A DNA stretch of 64,000 nucleotides. Origin: Pseudogymnoascus destructans. Its lineage: Eukaryota; Ascomycota; Leotiomycetes; Thelebolales; Thelebolaceae. The position numbers and the translations under genes are program-made. The notes beneath the pieces were generated by a model. That model did no database searches, had not been told where the DNA came from, and saw nothing but the letters and a program-made list of their open reading frames with translations. Below are positions 33,779 through 43,247 of the stretch, piece after piece (positions within the stretch are counted from its first letter, which is position 1; every line of letters starts with the position of its first letter). The stretch lies in the NCBI RefSeq assembly GCF_001641265.1, contig NW_020167554.1, positions 62,001 through 126,000 of the forward strand, read 5' to 3'.

Positions 33779-34356
33779 GTAGGGATTTGGATGTACGGAC
33801 TTGTGGTTCTTGGGTTTTTCTTGTTTTGCGGTGGCTTTCTTGTATAGATTGACAGAAATGGCAATGGATTTCTTGGTGATTCTTGTGCCATTCTTGTGAC
33901 AGCTCCGTACGTAAGTGTAGATGTATGAAAAGTCAGGCATTCTCCTCTTTTTATATGGTAAAAGTCGGGGATTTCCCTTGTTACCCCTGATTTCCCCCCT
34001 TTTGTTGAAATGGGTTTTTTATTTCGAAAAAAATTTGAAATCCGCATGCATAGTGTTGTATCTAGCTCGTACGGATCTATGAAACTGTCGAAAAAGAGTG
34101 TATGTTTGTTAGGTCCCAAGGTATTCCATTGGGAAAGTTGAAATAAGAGCGCATAGTGAAACTGGGTGTAACTGTAGGCGGCTTGGTGATTCTGAGAGTT
34201 CTATGTTCGTACGGAGCTCATCAGTCTCCTGTTCTTGTATTGCCTTGAATTTTAGTTGGTGAAGTAGAAATCTAGATCTTGTGATATAGGGGCTCGTTTC
34301 CGAGGTACAAAGGTAGCCACTGCTTCGTACAGAGTTGTGCTCTTAAGTAAGCACTC
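33779..34356. other. Copia 3' noncoding segment between accessory ORF and pol
   Basis: These 578 bp are AT-rich with no supported gene. They contain three CGTACG sites (33906, 34068, 34208). Confidence 0.5.
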
Positions 34357-34998
34357 CTATAGGAGGTGCTTTATGTCCACAAGGTTTAAATGGTTAATAA
34401 ACTCCTCGTGTCTTTGGCGTGGTAGGGCTTTTGTAAACCTGTCTGCTGGCATCTCATATGTAGCTATCCACTTGATATCGAGATTGCGTTTCTCTACCTC
34501 CTGTCTTAGCCAGTGGGAGTGAATATCAATATGCTTGAGTTTCGTAACTAGCTTCAGGGACTCTTTGAGTGAGAGCGGTACGGTCTGCATATTGTCACAT
34601 TGTAGGGTGAACTTCTCATTAAGATCAAGTTTGATAGTTGAGAAAAATAGCTGCCACCAATAGAGCTGTTTTGCACTATGTGATAGAGCTAGAAGCTCAG
34701 CTTCTGTAGTTGAGGTTGATACAGTTTTCTGCTTCATACAGTGCCAGTCAATTGCTCCTCCAAAGAGTGTGAAGAGATACCCTTCTATACTCTTTCTTGT
34801 AGCTTTGCAATCTGCGTACGAAGCATCACTAGAGCATTGGAAGCATGGTGTATTGATCTTTGGTCCGTACTGGAGGGCTAGATGTTTTGTCTCCTTTAGA
34901 TAGAGTATAAGTCGATCAACTGCTGCCATGTGGTCTGGTCCTGGGTTAACAAGGTATTCAGATAGTTTCTGCACTGTACGGGATATATCTGGTCTTGT
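34357..34998 (-). pseudogene. pol: Copia pol: RNase H domain
   Basis: The frame starts with VTRPDISRTVQKLSEYL, the usual end of a Ty1/copia reverse transcriptase, and continues through SSDASYADC, KTVSTSTTEAELLALS and IDIHSHWLRQEV to a stop at 34357. These are RNase H motifs of Ty1/copia. The preceding catalytic part of reverse transcriptase is absent. Confidence 0.88.
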
Positions 34999-36282
34999 AA
35001 CCACTGCAGCTTATCCTTGCTTCTGGGTGTGCAATGGTTGCAAGGTAGACGTCATGTCTCCGTACGCTGTCTTCTGAACGCTCTGGTGTCATTTCAGGTG
35101 TCTGGAGTTGAGGCTCTTCATGTTGGACCTCTATCTCCTTTTGAGGTTCTACCTCTACTGCTTCCTCTTGTTGAAGAGCTTTATCTGTTGTTTCCACCTC
35201 GTACGGAGTTGATATTTCTTGTAGAGGTTGTAGAGCTGCGCGCTCCTCTTCATATTCCTCTCCTTCCTTTTCTAAAAGGTCAGGAAGTTCAATGAACTGG
35301 ACTGTCTTTTGGAGCTCCAATTCTACAACTGTAGCTTCGTACGATGGATCATACACCTTTGTCTCATCAAAAGTAACGTCCCTGGTTACTATAACCCTCT
35401 TAAGATTTGAAACCCATATTCTAAAGATGTTTGTAGAGTTGTAGCCAATAAGATAGCCTATTTGGGTGTTCCTCTCTATCCTCTTTAGCCTTGGTTGCTT
35501 AAGGAGGAGTGCATAGGCTCTACATCCATAGGCGCGGATATGAGAGAGTAAGGGCTTAGTAAGCTCTGGCTTTTGAAGCTGCGAGGGTAGGGACTGGAGT
35601 AGAAGTCCGTACGGAGTCTCATCATTAATGACAGATGATGGAGACCGGTTTATAAGGTAACCTGCAGTCCGAAATATTTCAGGCCAAATTCCTTGTGGTA
35701 GGTTGCCTGTTTCCTTATAAAGCTCGTGAGCATGTGATTATCGTACGGCCTGAACGTTCGATTCCACCATTTGGTTCGGCAGTGTACGGGGGTGTAAGCT
35801 GCACTTCGTATCCTTCATCTGCAATGCATCCCATTCATCTCCAAGTGATTTCTCACCATCAAGAAAGAAGATCTTTACCTTATAACCCCATCGTCTCTGT
35901 ACGTAGCTTACAAAGTCCTTAATTGTTTATAGGACTGTGCCTTGCCTCTTGTCTTTAATGGTGTAGACATGGTTCATGCAGCAGAAATCACACTGTAAGT
36001 GTAGCGCCTCTGGCATCTGGATAAGGTCTAGGTGCACCTTCTCATAAGGGATCTGTGACTGTGGTGTAGATCTTCGGGAGATCCTTTTTGTAGCATGGGT
36101 AAGGTGGCAGACTGTGCAGTGTCGTACGAATCCATGTCTGTGACAATAACCCCTTGGGTCTTCTCTTGGAGCTTCCTTATTGCGTTTTGATTAAGGTGGC
36201 CCATTCCATTATGCCACTCCTTTGCAGTGCCTGTTAGGTCTTTGCGAGGTCCGTACGAGGATAGAACAGCATCTTGGTGCAC
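34999..36282 (-). pseudogene. pol: Copia pol: GAG-pre-integrase and degenerate integrase
   Basis: GAG-pre-integrase is seen at 36028-36282 (KEWHNGMGHLNQNAIRKLQ). Integrase C-terminal sequence follows across several frame breaks (YLINRSP, HIRAYGCRAYALL, IGYLIGYNSTNIFRIW, VIVTRDVTFDE) to an acidic linker at 34999-35356. The frame is open only in pieces. The linker then joins RNase H directly. Confidence 0.78.
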
Positions 36283-36303
36283 TTGAGTCGTTGATAGGGC
36301 TGT

Positions 36304-36778
36304 TGTAACGCTGACTTCTAAACGATAGAAGACACAGAGGTTCTCTTGCGTAAAGGTTTACTTATCAGAGGAGGCAGGGGATCAGACACAAAGGCTTCAA
36401 GTAACACGTTACTAGTATATAACAAATACTGTATTGAGTTGAGCACGAAGCTCCTATCTAAGGAAATACTATCTACTTATATAGTGGCGTCGTGCCTAGT
36501 GGACTCTTGGGAACTCACTCGAGTCCTCGGAGTCCTGGACTCTTAGGACTCTTCTCATCATCCTGCGAGTCCATCACGTGCCTAGTGGACTCCTGGGAAC
36601 TCACTCGAGTCCTCGGAGTCCTGGACTCTTAGGACTCTTCTCATCATCCTGCGAGTCCGTCACGTGATACTTTCGGAACTACTATTCCCCGCTGCCCCTC
36701 CAGGTACCAGGGCCGGTCTCATGCGACCTCCCTCCTTCCTGTCCTGTAGTTGGCCAGCCTTCTTGTTCCGTCGTAACA
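36304..36778 (-). repeat. Solo family B LTR in copia pol
   Basis: This 475-bp copy is flanked by the perfect 5-bp duplication GCTGT. It has two of the 86-bp U3 units and the TATA box. It is nearly identical to the copy at 41154. Confidence 0.95.
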
Positions 36779-37073
36779 GCTGTGTTTTAAAGGACTTTTG
36801 TATTGTCATTCTTAATATATTCAAGGACCCATTGTCCATGGATAACTGGAGTGTTGCAGAACAGCTTTCCTTCATACGTGAGTCCTTCTGTAGCTGTATT
36901 CCAATGGACTCCCTTTTGGATGAATCATTTTAAGGATGCAACAGAGGTGTGAAATGAGGAAACAAGGGCTGTTTCTTGGAGTGTTATGGTTCGTACGGAC
37001 TTTGTGTCCTTTCCAACCTGGACTTTGATGTCCATGGACCCAAACCCTTCAATCCTTACTCTCTGGTCTCCAG

Positions 37074-37857
37074 CTAAGAGGTAGTTTCGTCCTCACATTC
37101 CTTTAGGTTGTAGAACCTCGTACGGTCGTTACAGACATGAATTGTAGCTCCAGAATCAAGGATTGTGCTCCTTGCAAGCTCATAGGTTGAGAGGGTAAGA
37201 CCTTGAGTGACTTGGAAGGCTGTTGCAAAGGAAACAAGTAGATCCTGGTTCGTACGGGGTTGTCCTCCGTTCGCCTTGTCCTGGTCTATTGCCCTTTGAA
37301 TGCAGTATTGAAAGCCTGGCTTTTCACTTATGTAGGTGTCAACTTTAGCTTCAATGTCTCGGTTTGGCTTCCATGAATTCGTATGCTTCGACTTCATGAC
37401 ATATAAGCAGTCCCTCCACTTATGGATAGAGACACAAGGGCAATCTGTTCGGGGCTCCTTCTTCTTCTTCCCGTTACTCCAACCCTGTTGTCCTTGTTGT
37501 AGGTTGTTCATATGGTTCTGAAGGGTAGCAGATGTCTCATTATCGCCTTCTTGTGTTGTGAAAACTCCATGTTCCCCCCGAGACTTCTGGTCATATCTTG
37601 CCTGTCTCTGGTTGATTCGATAGGTCCGTACCACCTCCTCAAACTCACATTCCTTTGTCCCTTTGTTGAGTTTGAATGTCCATGGACCTTGAAATTCGCA
37701 GGGTCCTATTGCTTTAAGGAAGTAATATATCGCATCGTATGGGTCGATGACTTCTGGTGCTCGGAGTGTATGGCCTTGTGTGTAGAGGGTCTCCCATTTT
37801 AAGAGCCACTCTTCAAGGTCTACTCCTCTTTGTATTTTGGATACTTTTGCCCACTCA
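37074..37857 (-). pseudogene. gag-pol: Copia gag C-terminal part and protease
   Basis: From the family A junction at 37857 the frame gives EEWLLKWETLY, a capsid helix typical of fungal copia, then a zinc-knuckle-like CPCVSIHKWRDC and the protease motif STILDSGATIHVCND. The frame stops at 37074. The break on its 5' side is the LTR insertion. Confidence 0.82.
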
Positions 37858-39702
37858 TGTCATACTGACATTCGTTGCACTCAGTTTGCTATCAAACTCA
37901 AGAGCAAACTTAGAAATCTCCTCCTCAAACCTACAAGTCACTATACATATTTTGGCTTGTCACACCAACAACAAGAGCAATACTACTCAATGATTGCTAC
38001 AACCCTCTATGATTCATTACACGTCATTGCTCCTTAGTTACTGGGCCGATATGACCACATAGCATATCTCTACAACCCTCTATGATTCATTACATGACAT
38101 CACTCCTTAGTTACTGGGCTAATACTACACATGACATATCTCTATCAACTAGAGGCCTAGGAACATGAACGATAGCTCCAAAAGCTTCTAAAACCATCTA
38201 TGATTCATTACACGTCATCACTCCTTAGTTACCCACAAGATTGGTTAAGTTATGACATAATCTGTCTATAGGGGTACTCTGACCTTGGACCTCCTTTCAC
38301 TTCCTATTGGCTAGGAACCTAGGAGATGGTTCTATGGGATTCTCTTACGTCACCTACAGTTACCAAGCCTGGTTAGTCATGGAAAGTCATGGAAAAGAGA
38401 ACTACACTCCTTTAGCATAAATAGGATTGCCCTTTCCTTAAGAAAGGGCAAGCAGACAATACAGTAAATTGACTATCACATACTTCCACGTCTTTTCCAA
38501 GCTTCCAAGCATTGATCTTGTTACTTCTTGTTTCTGAAAAGTCAGTGAGGTGCTAACCTCTGACTTATCTCTGAGTTCTCAGACTCAACATTTGTTACAA
38601 CTTGTCTAAACCACTCCACTACATCATACACCTAATTGCTGCATTGTGGAATAGTCTAAGCTACGATGTAATGGTGGGTGCACCAGATATGAGAATCTAG
38701 CCACCCAAGGAAGGGATGAATTTACTAATACAACACACTGTCTTAGGAAACAGAGCCAAAGGGTTGTAGCTTAGACTATTCCACAATGCAGCAATTAGGT
38801 GTATGATGTAGTGAAGTGGTTTAGACAAGTTGTAACAAATGTTGAGTCTGAGAACTCAGGGGTAAGTCAGAGGTTAGCACCTCACTGACTTTTCAAAAAC
38901 AGAGAATAACAAGATCAATGCTTGGAAGCTTGGAAAAGACGTAGAAGTATGTGCTAGTCGATTTACTGTATTGCCTGCTTGCCCTTTCTTAAGGAAAGGG
39001 CAATCCTATTTATGCCAAAGGAGTGTAGTTCTCTCATTTTCCATGACTTTCCATGACTAACCAGGCTTGGTAAATGTATTAGAAATCAAGTGCGACCCAC
39101 AACTAGCTTGCTAATCATGTAGTGAACGTAAGAGAATCCCATAGAACCATCTCTTGGGTTCCTAGCCTATAGGAAGTGAAAAGGAGGTCCAAGGTCAGAG
39201 TACCTATAGACAAATTATGTCATAACTTAACCAATCTTGTGGGTAACTAAGGAGCGATGACGTGTAATGAATCATAGAGGGTTGTAGAAGCTTCTAGAGC
39301 TATCGTTCATGTTCCTAGGCCTCTAGTTGGTGGAGATATGCCATGTGGTAGTATTGGCCCACCCCCTTAAGGAGGAGATTTTCTTAATAACTTGTTCAAT
39401 GAGTGTTCAAATGATATGCCGTGATGTATGTAGCATAAACAGATGTAGTAGAAGAGTTTGCAGCAATCGTTGAGTAGTATTGCTTCTGTTGTTGGTGTGA
39501 TAAGCCAAGATATGTATGGTGACTTGTAGGTTTGAGGAGGAGATTTCTAAGTTTGCTCTTGAGTTTGATAGCAAACTGAGTGCAACGAATGTCAGTATGA
39601 CATACGACCCTTTGGCTCTTTCCTAAGACAGTGTGTTGTCTTAGTAAAATCATCCCTTCCTTGGGTGGCTAGATTCTCACATCTGGTGCACCCACCATTA
39701 CA
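37858..39702 (+). repeat. Family A LTR, copy 3, with copy 4 inserted in it
   Basis: The outer copy occupies 37858-38666 and 39603-39702 and is flanked by the duplication ACTCA (37853-37857 and 39703-39707). It interrupts copia gag. Confidence 0.93.
38667..39602 (-). repeat. Family A LTR, copy 4, nested head-to-head inside copy 3
   Basis: These 936 bp in opposite orientation are flanked by the perfect duplication TACGA. Together with copy 3 it makes an inverted repeat of several hundred base pairs. Confidence 0.94.
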
Positions 39703-40515
39703 ACTCACTCCTCCATTCCTCAAGCCTAGCTCGTGTAGTTGGTGCAAACCTGTAAGGACAGTTCGAACCGAGGCTGACCTTCAAGTCTGCAGAAGTATCT
39801 GAAGTATAATGTGAAGACTTCGATACTCTAAGCAGTAGGACAAGGTATAGTAGTTCAGGCTCCAAAGCATATACTTTATACCACAGGGGCCAAGTGGTGA
39901 GACTAACAGGTTGGCCAAGTGGTTCGACTCGAAGTAAGGGAATGCAAAGTAAGTCGAAGCAGGAGGAATTGCAGGAAGGCCAAGTAGTATATATTTTGCT
40001 AGCTAAAGATCAATAAGAGACATGAGCAATAAGTGCTTATATAACAGTAAAAATCCCTAGTGCCAAATAAGCGAAGGCACTAATTAACTGAACCCTAGCT
40101 AAGCGAGCCCTAGTGCAGCAAGCCAATAACAAGAGAGCCTAAGCCAGTAGTCAACATTTGGGCTGATCTAGGTCAGCAAGTGAAGCGAAGTGAGCGAAGT
40201 GAGCGAAGCAGGTGAAGTGAATGACATAGTGAAATAAGTACTAGAGACTAAAGCGAATCGAAGGGTCGTGACACAAATATCGAAGGAGTGTCATGACAAA
40301 ACTGCTCCTTAAGCCTTACTAGCATTTCGTATGTAGTATCACAATTGTATGTGTATGGTAGGAAGTCCCATCTAATAGTTTCTTGGATCTTAGACCGTAG
40401 CCCCTGAATTGCTTCCTCCTGTTTCTCCCATATTTTTCGATCATATTGGAAGTCCACTTGTAGGTTTCGAAGCTCTTCCTTCTGGTCATGTGTGAGAGAT
40501 CCGTATGTAATTGGT
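39703..40515 (-). pseudogene. gag: Copia gag middle part, split by family C LTR
   Basis: The minus-strand pieces 40299-40515 and 39703-39750 read LTHDQKEELRNLQVDFQYD, then EMLVRLKEQF, then APTTRARLEEW, a typical copia capsid (UBN2-like). The 548 bp between them are the family C LTR. Confidence 0.8.
39751..40298. repeat. Solo LTR of a third family (C)
   Basis: These 548 bp begin TGTAAGGACAG and end GTGTCATGACA, with flanks AAACC and AAACT (4 of 5 match). The insertion point splits an otherwise continuous gag reading. The end contains GGGTCGTGACAC and GTGTCATGACA, a short internal repeat. No other copy is in the window. Confidence 0.78.
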
Positions 40516-41926
40516 TGTAATGGTGGGTGCACCAGATGTGAGAATCTAGCCACCCAAAGAAGGGATGATTTTACTAAGACAACACACTGTCTTAGGAAAC
40601 AGAGCCAAAGGGTTGTAGCTTAGACTATTCCACAATGCAGCAATCAGGTGTGTGATGTAGTGAAGTGGTTCAGACAAGTTGCAACAAATGTTGAGTCTGG
40701 GAACTCAGGGGTAAGTCAGAGGTTAACACCTCACTGACTTTTCAGAAACAAGGAGTAACAAGATGAATGCTTGGAAGCTTGGAAAAGACGTAGAAGTATG
40801 TGATAGTCGATTTACTGTATTGCCTGCTTGCCCTTTCTTAAGGAAAGGGCAATCCTATTTATGCCAAAGGAGTGTAGTTCTCTCATTTTCCATGACTTTC
40901 CATGACTAACCAGGCTTGGTAAATGTATTAGAAATCAAGTGCGACCCACAACTAGCTTGCTAATCATGTAGCGAACGTAAGAGAATCCCATAGAACCATC
41001 TCTTGTGTTCCTAGCCTATAGGAAGTGAAAAGGAGGTCCAAGGTCAGAGTACCTATAGACAAATTATGTCATAACTTAACCAATCTTGTGAGTAACTAAG
41101 GAGCGATGACGTGTAATGAATCATAGATGGTTGTAGAAGCTTCTAGAGCTATCTGTAACGCTGACTTCTAAACGATAGAAGACACAGAGGTTCTCTTGCG
41201 TAAAGGTTTACTTATCAGAGGAGGCAGGGGATCAGACACAAAGGCTTCAAGTAACACGTTACTAGTATATAACAAATACTGTATTGAGTTGAGCACGAAG
41301 CTCCTATCTAAGGAAATACTATCTACTTATATAGTGGCGTCGTGCCTAGTGGACTCTTGGGAACTCACTTGAGTCCTCGGAGTCCTGGACTCTTAGGACT
41401 CTTCTCATCATCCTGCGAGTCCGTCACGTGCCTAGTGGACTCCTGGGAACTCACTCGAGTCCTCGGAGTCCTGGACTCTTAGGACTCTTCTCATCATCCT
41501 GCGAGTCCGTCACGTGATACTTTCGGAACTACTATTCCCCGCTGCCCCTCCAGGTACCAGGGCCGGTCTCATGCGACCTCCCTCCTTCCTGTCCTGTAGT
41601 TGGCCAGCCTTCTTGTTCCGTCGTAACACTATCGTTCATGTTCCTAGGCCTCTAGTTGGTGGAGATATGCCATGTGGTAGTATTGGCCCATCCCCTTAAG
41701 GAGGATATTTTCTTAATAACTTGTTCAATGAGTGTCCAAATGATATGCCATGATGTATGTAGCATAAACAGATGTAGTAGAAGAGTTTGCAGCAATCGTT
41801 GAGTAGTATTGCTCTTGTTGTTGATAAGCCAAGATATGTATGGTGACTTGTAGGTTTGAGGAGGAGATTTCTAAGTTTGCTCTTGAGTTTGATAGCAAAC
41901 TGAGTGCAACGAATGTCAGTATGACA
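40516..41926 (-). repeat. Family A LTR, copy 5, with a family B LTR inside
   Basis: The outer copy runs TGTAATGGTGGG to AGTATGACA, with flanks TTGGT and GTGGT (4 of 5). It interrupts copia gag. The inner LTR occupies 41154-41628. Confidence 0.9.
41154..41628 (-). repeat. Solo family B LTR nested in family A copy 5
   Basis: This 475-bp copy has the perfect 5-bp duplication CTATC and two 86-bp U3 units. Confidence 0.95.
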
Positions 41927-42222
41927 GTGGTATGATTGGTTGGGAGGCTTCGATTGATTTGTTGGGCTGTCTGACTTGATGTTGCTCTTGTTGACACCCG
42001 TGGAGTAGTCTGAGGGACCATGCCACTACCAGCCTGAGCTGCAGTCCGTACGAAGTTAGGAACTGGCCTAACAGGTGGTACGAGAATAGGGGGGTCATCT
42101 AATGCTGGATTAATATAACTCCACACTCCTGTCTTCATTGAAGCTGTCTTAATCGTCTCTAGCCACTCATCCCAGTCTTTTGGGTTGGTGAGGACCACCC
42201 CCACCTTCTGTAGGGTCGCCAT
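41927..42222 (-). pseudogene. gag: Copia gag N-terminus
   Basis: ATG at 42222 gives MATLQKVGVVLTNPKDWDEW, a typical copia gag start, then a Pro-rich stretch until the family A junction after PTNHT. It starts 94 bp inside the 5' LTR. Confidence 0.85.
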
Positions 42223-42296
42223 TATGATGGTGATCGACTCCTAGGAGGGGTTTGAGGTCTGTACGATGTTCGAAGACGTTCAAAATGTGACCTAGA

Positions 42297-42315
42297 TGTG
42301 CTCCGGGCTCATAAC
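42297..42315 (-). other. Primer-binding site matching the anticodon half of initiator tRNA-Met
   Basis: Directly inside the 5' LTR the element reads GTTATGAGCCCGGAGCAC. The complement contains GGGCTCATAAC, the anticodon stem-loop of eukaryotic initiator tRNA-Met. Priming from a half tRNA is known for Ty1/copia elements. Confidence 0.7.
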
Positions 42316-42416
42316 TGTTGAGTAATAAATGTATATATTCCTGACTATGTAACCTATACTTGGCTTTACCGATAATCCGTATGGAGATCACGGGAGATCA
42401 TGTGACTATTACAACA
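42316..42416 (-). repeat. 5' LTR of the copia element
   Basis: This is the partner of the LTR at 32529, 101 bp long and about 92% identical. It is followed in element orientation by a primer-binding site. Confidence 0.9.
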
Positions 42417-42594
42417 TTATACATATTATCTACACATGATTGTTAACCAACCCTAGTCCCGTGACCGGTTTCTTGGCAGACCGATGGGGAACCGTGGGTT
42501 ATGAGCTTCAGACCGGACGGACCGGACCATGGTTCGGTCTGTCGGGGGACCGATGGGGTAGGTCCCCCGTGACGCACACTACCGGTGGTCTAGG
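42417..42594. other. Intergenic, GACCG-rich
   Basis: I see no gene. GACCGATGGGG occurs twice (about 42480 and 42550) within GC-rich sequence. Confidence 0.4.
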
Positions 42595-42790
42595 TTCCCC
42601 ATGACGTACCCTAATCCTCTCCAACACCGCCTCACTCTACCCCTTAAGAAACAGCTCTGTCCCCGTCGGCCCGGGCGCTATCCCATTCACCATGACACCC
42701 TTGCCAAATCTTTCGACAGCACCCTCACTATCTGCTCCACGGCCCCCTTCGATGCCAGGTACGGCAAGTTCGCTGAAACAAGAAATATAC
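42595..42790 (-). pseudogene. Short-chain dehydrogenase relic
   Basis: Minus-strand pieces read ANLPYLASKGAVEQIVRVLS, then after a frameshift GVMVNGIAPGPTGTELFLKG, a stop (TAG), then SEAVLERIRV. These match the YxxxK active-site helix and the following PG loop of Rossmann-type short-chain dehydrogenases. A CAG splice-acceptor-like site precedes it. Only this C-terminal part remains. Confidence 0.6.
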
Positions 42791-43247
42791 TGCAGAAAGT
42801 AAGAAGGAAATCAAGCTACTTATACCTCTCTCATTCGCACGCCCGACTGTCCCCACCTCCCTACTCGTCGTCGTGCGTCTTAGGAATCCTCCGTATATGC
42901 GGCCGACGTGGCCGGCGTAACTCTTGTTACCGTGCGGCCGCGTCGGCCGCAAACTAAAGCTTTAACCTTAATCCCCACATGCGCCCGCCCGGTTTCCGAT
43001 GTAATAAGGGCACAGACAGGATGTATTTCCCAAACGAGGATATGCATCCGAACTGAGTGAAATCGTGGCGAATGTTAGGGATAAACGAGCTGAGGGAGGC
43101 TCAAATATCAAGAATGCGGGGATAGGGCGAAGCAGGACTTCCTCATTGAAGACGTAGTTAAGTATGTATTTGGAAAAAGAGCTAGGTTGGACTAATTCCG
43201 AAGAGTAAATCCTATTAAGATCTTCTCAACACTTCAACCATGATCAT
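42791..43247. other. Intergenic, little to see
   Basis: These 457 bp upstream of the dehydrogenase relic and downstream of the PNGase A-like gene contain no supported ORF. GCGGCCGACG/CGGCCGC inverted motifs lie at 42899-42955. Confidence 0.4.

Larger units (their letters stand above)
33151..42383. promoter_or_regulatory. Dispersed array of CGTACG palindromes across the copia element
   Basis: Exact copies start at 33151, 33309, 33615, 33906, 34068, 34208, 34815, 35061, 35200, 35338, 35608, 35742, 36123, 36252, 36992, 37119, 37251 and 42047. Near copies include TGTACG at 33792, 34977, 35783, 35898 and 42259, CGTACA at 34326, and CGTATG at 40328, 40502 and 42378. The flanks make a ten-base consensus YYCGTACGRR. 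By eye the nested family A, B and C LTRs have none. Function unknown; protein binding is inferred. Confidence 0.7.
32529..42416 (-). mobile_element. Ty1/copia retrotransposon with nested LTRs and an antisense accessory ORF
   Basis: Two 101-bp LTRs bound a minus-strand element that reads gag, protease, integrase, RNase H. After removing nested insertions its length is about 6.1 kb. Inserts are family B at 36304-36778, family A copies at 37858-39702 (one inside another) and 40516-41926 (with a B inside), and family C at 39751-40298. The reverse transcriptase core is deleted. An antisense ORF (33164-33778) lies between pol and the 3' LTR. The element is studded with CGTACG. No 5-bp duplication joins the outer flanks (ATATC left, TTATA right), so an end was probably rearranged. 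Confidence 0.88.

Noticed and set aside
42297..42315. tRNA-like sequence
   Set aside because: It covers only the anticodon arm and sits at the primer-binding position of the copia element, so it is not a tRNA gene.
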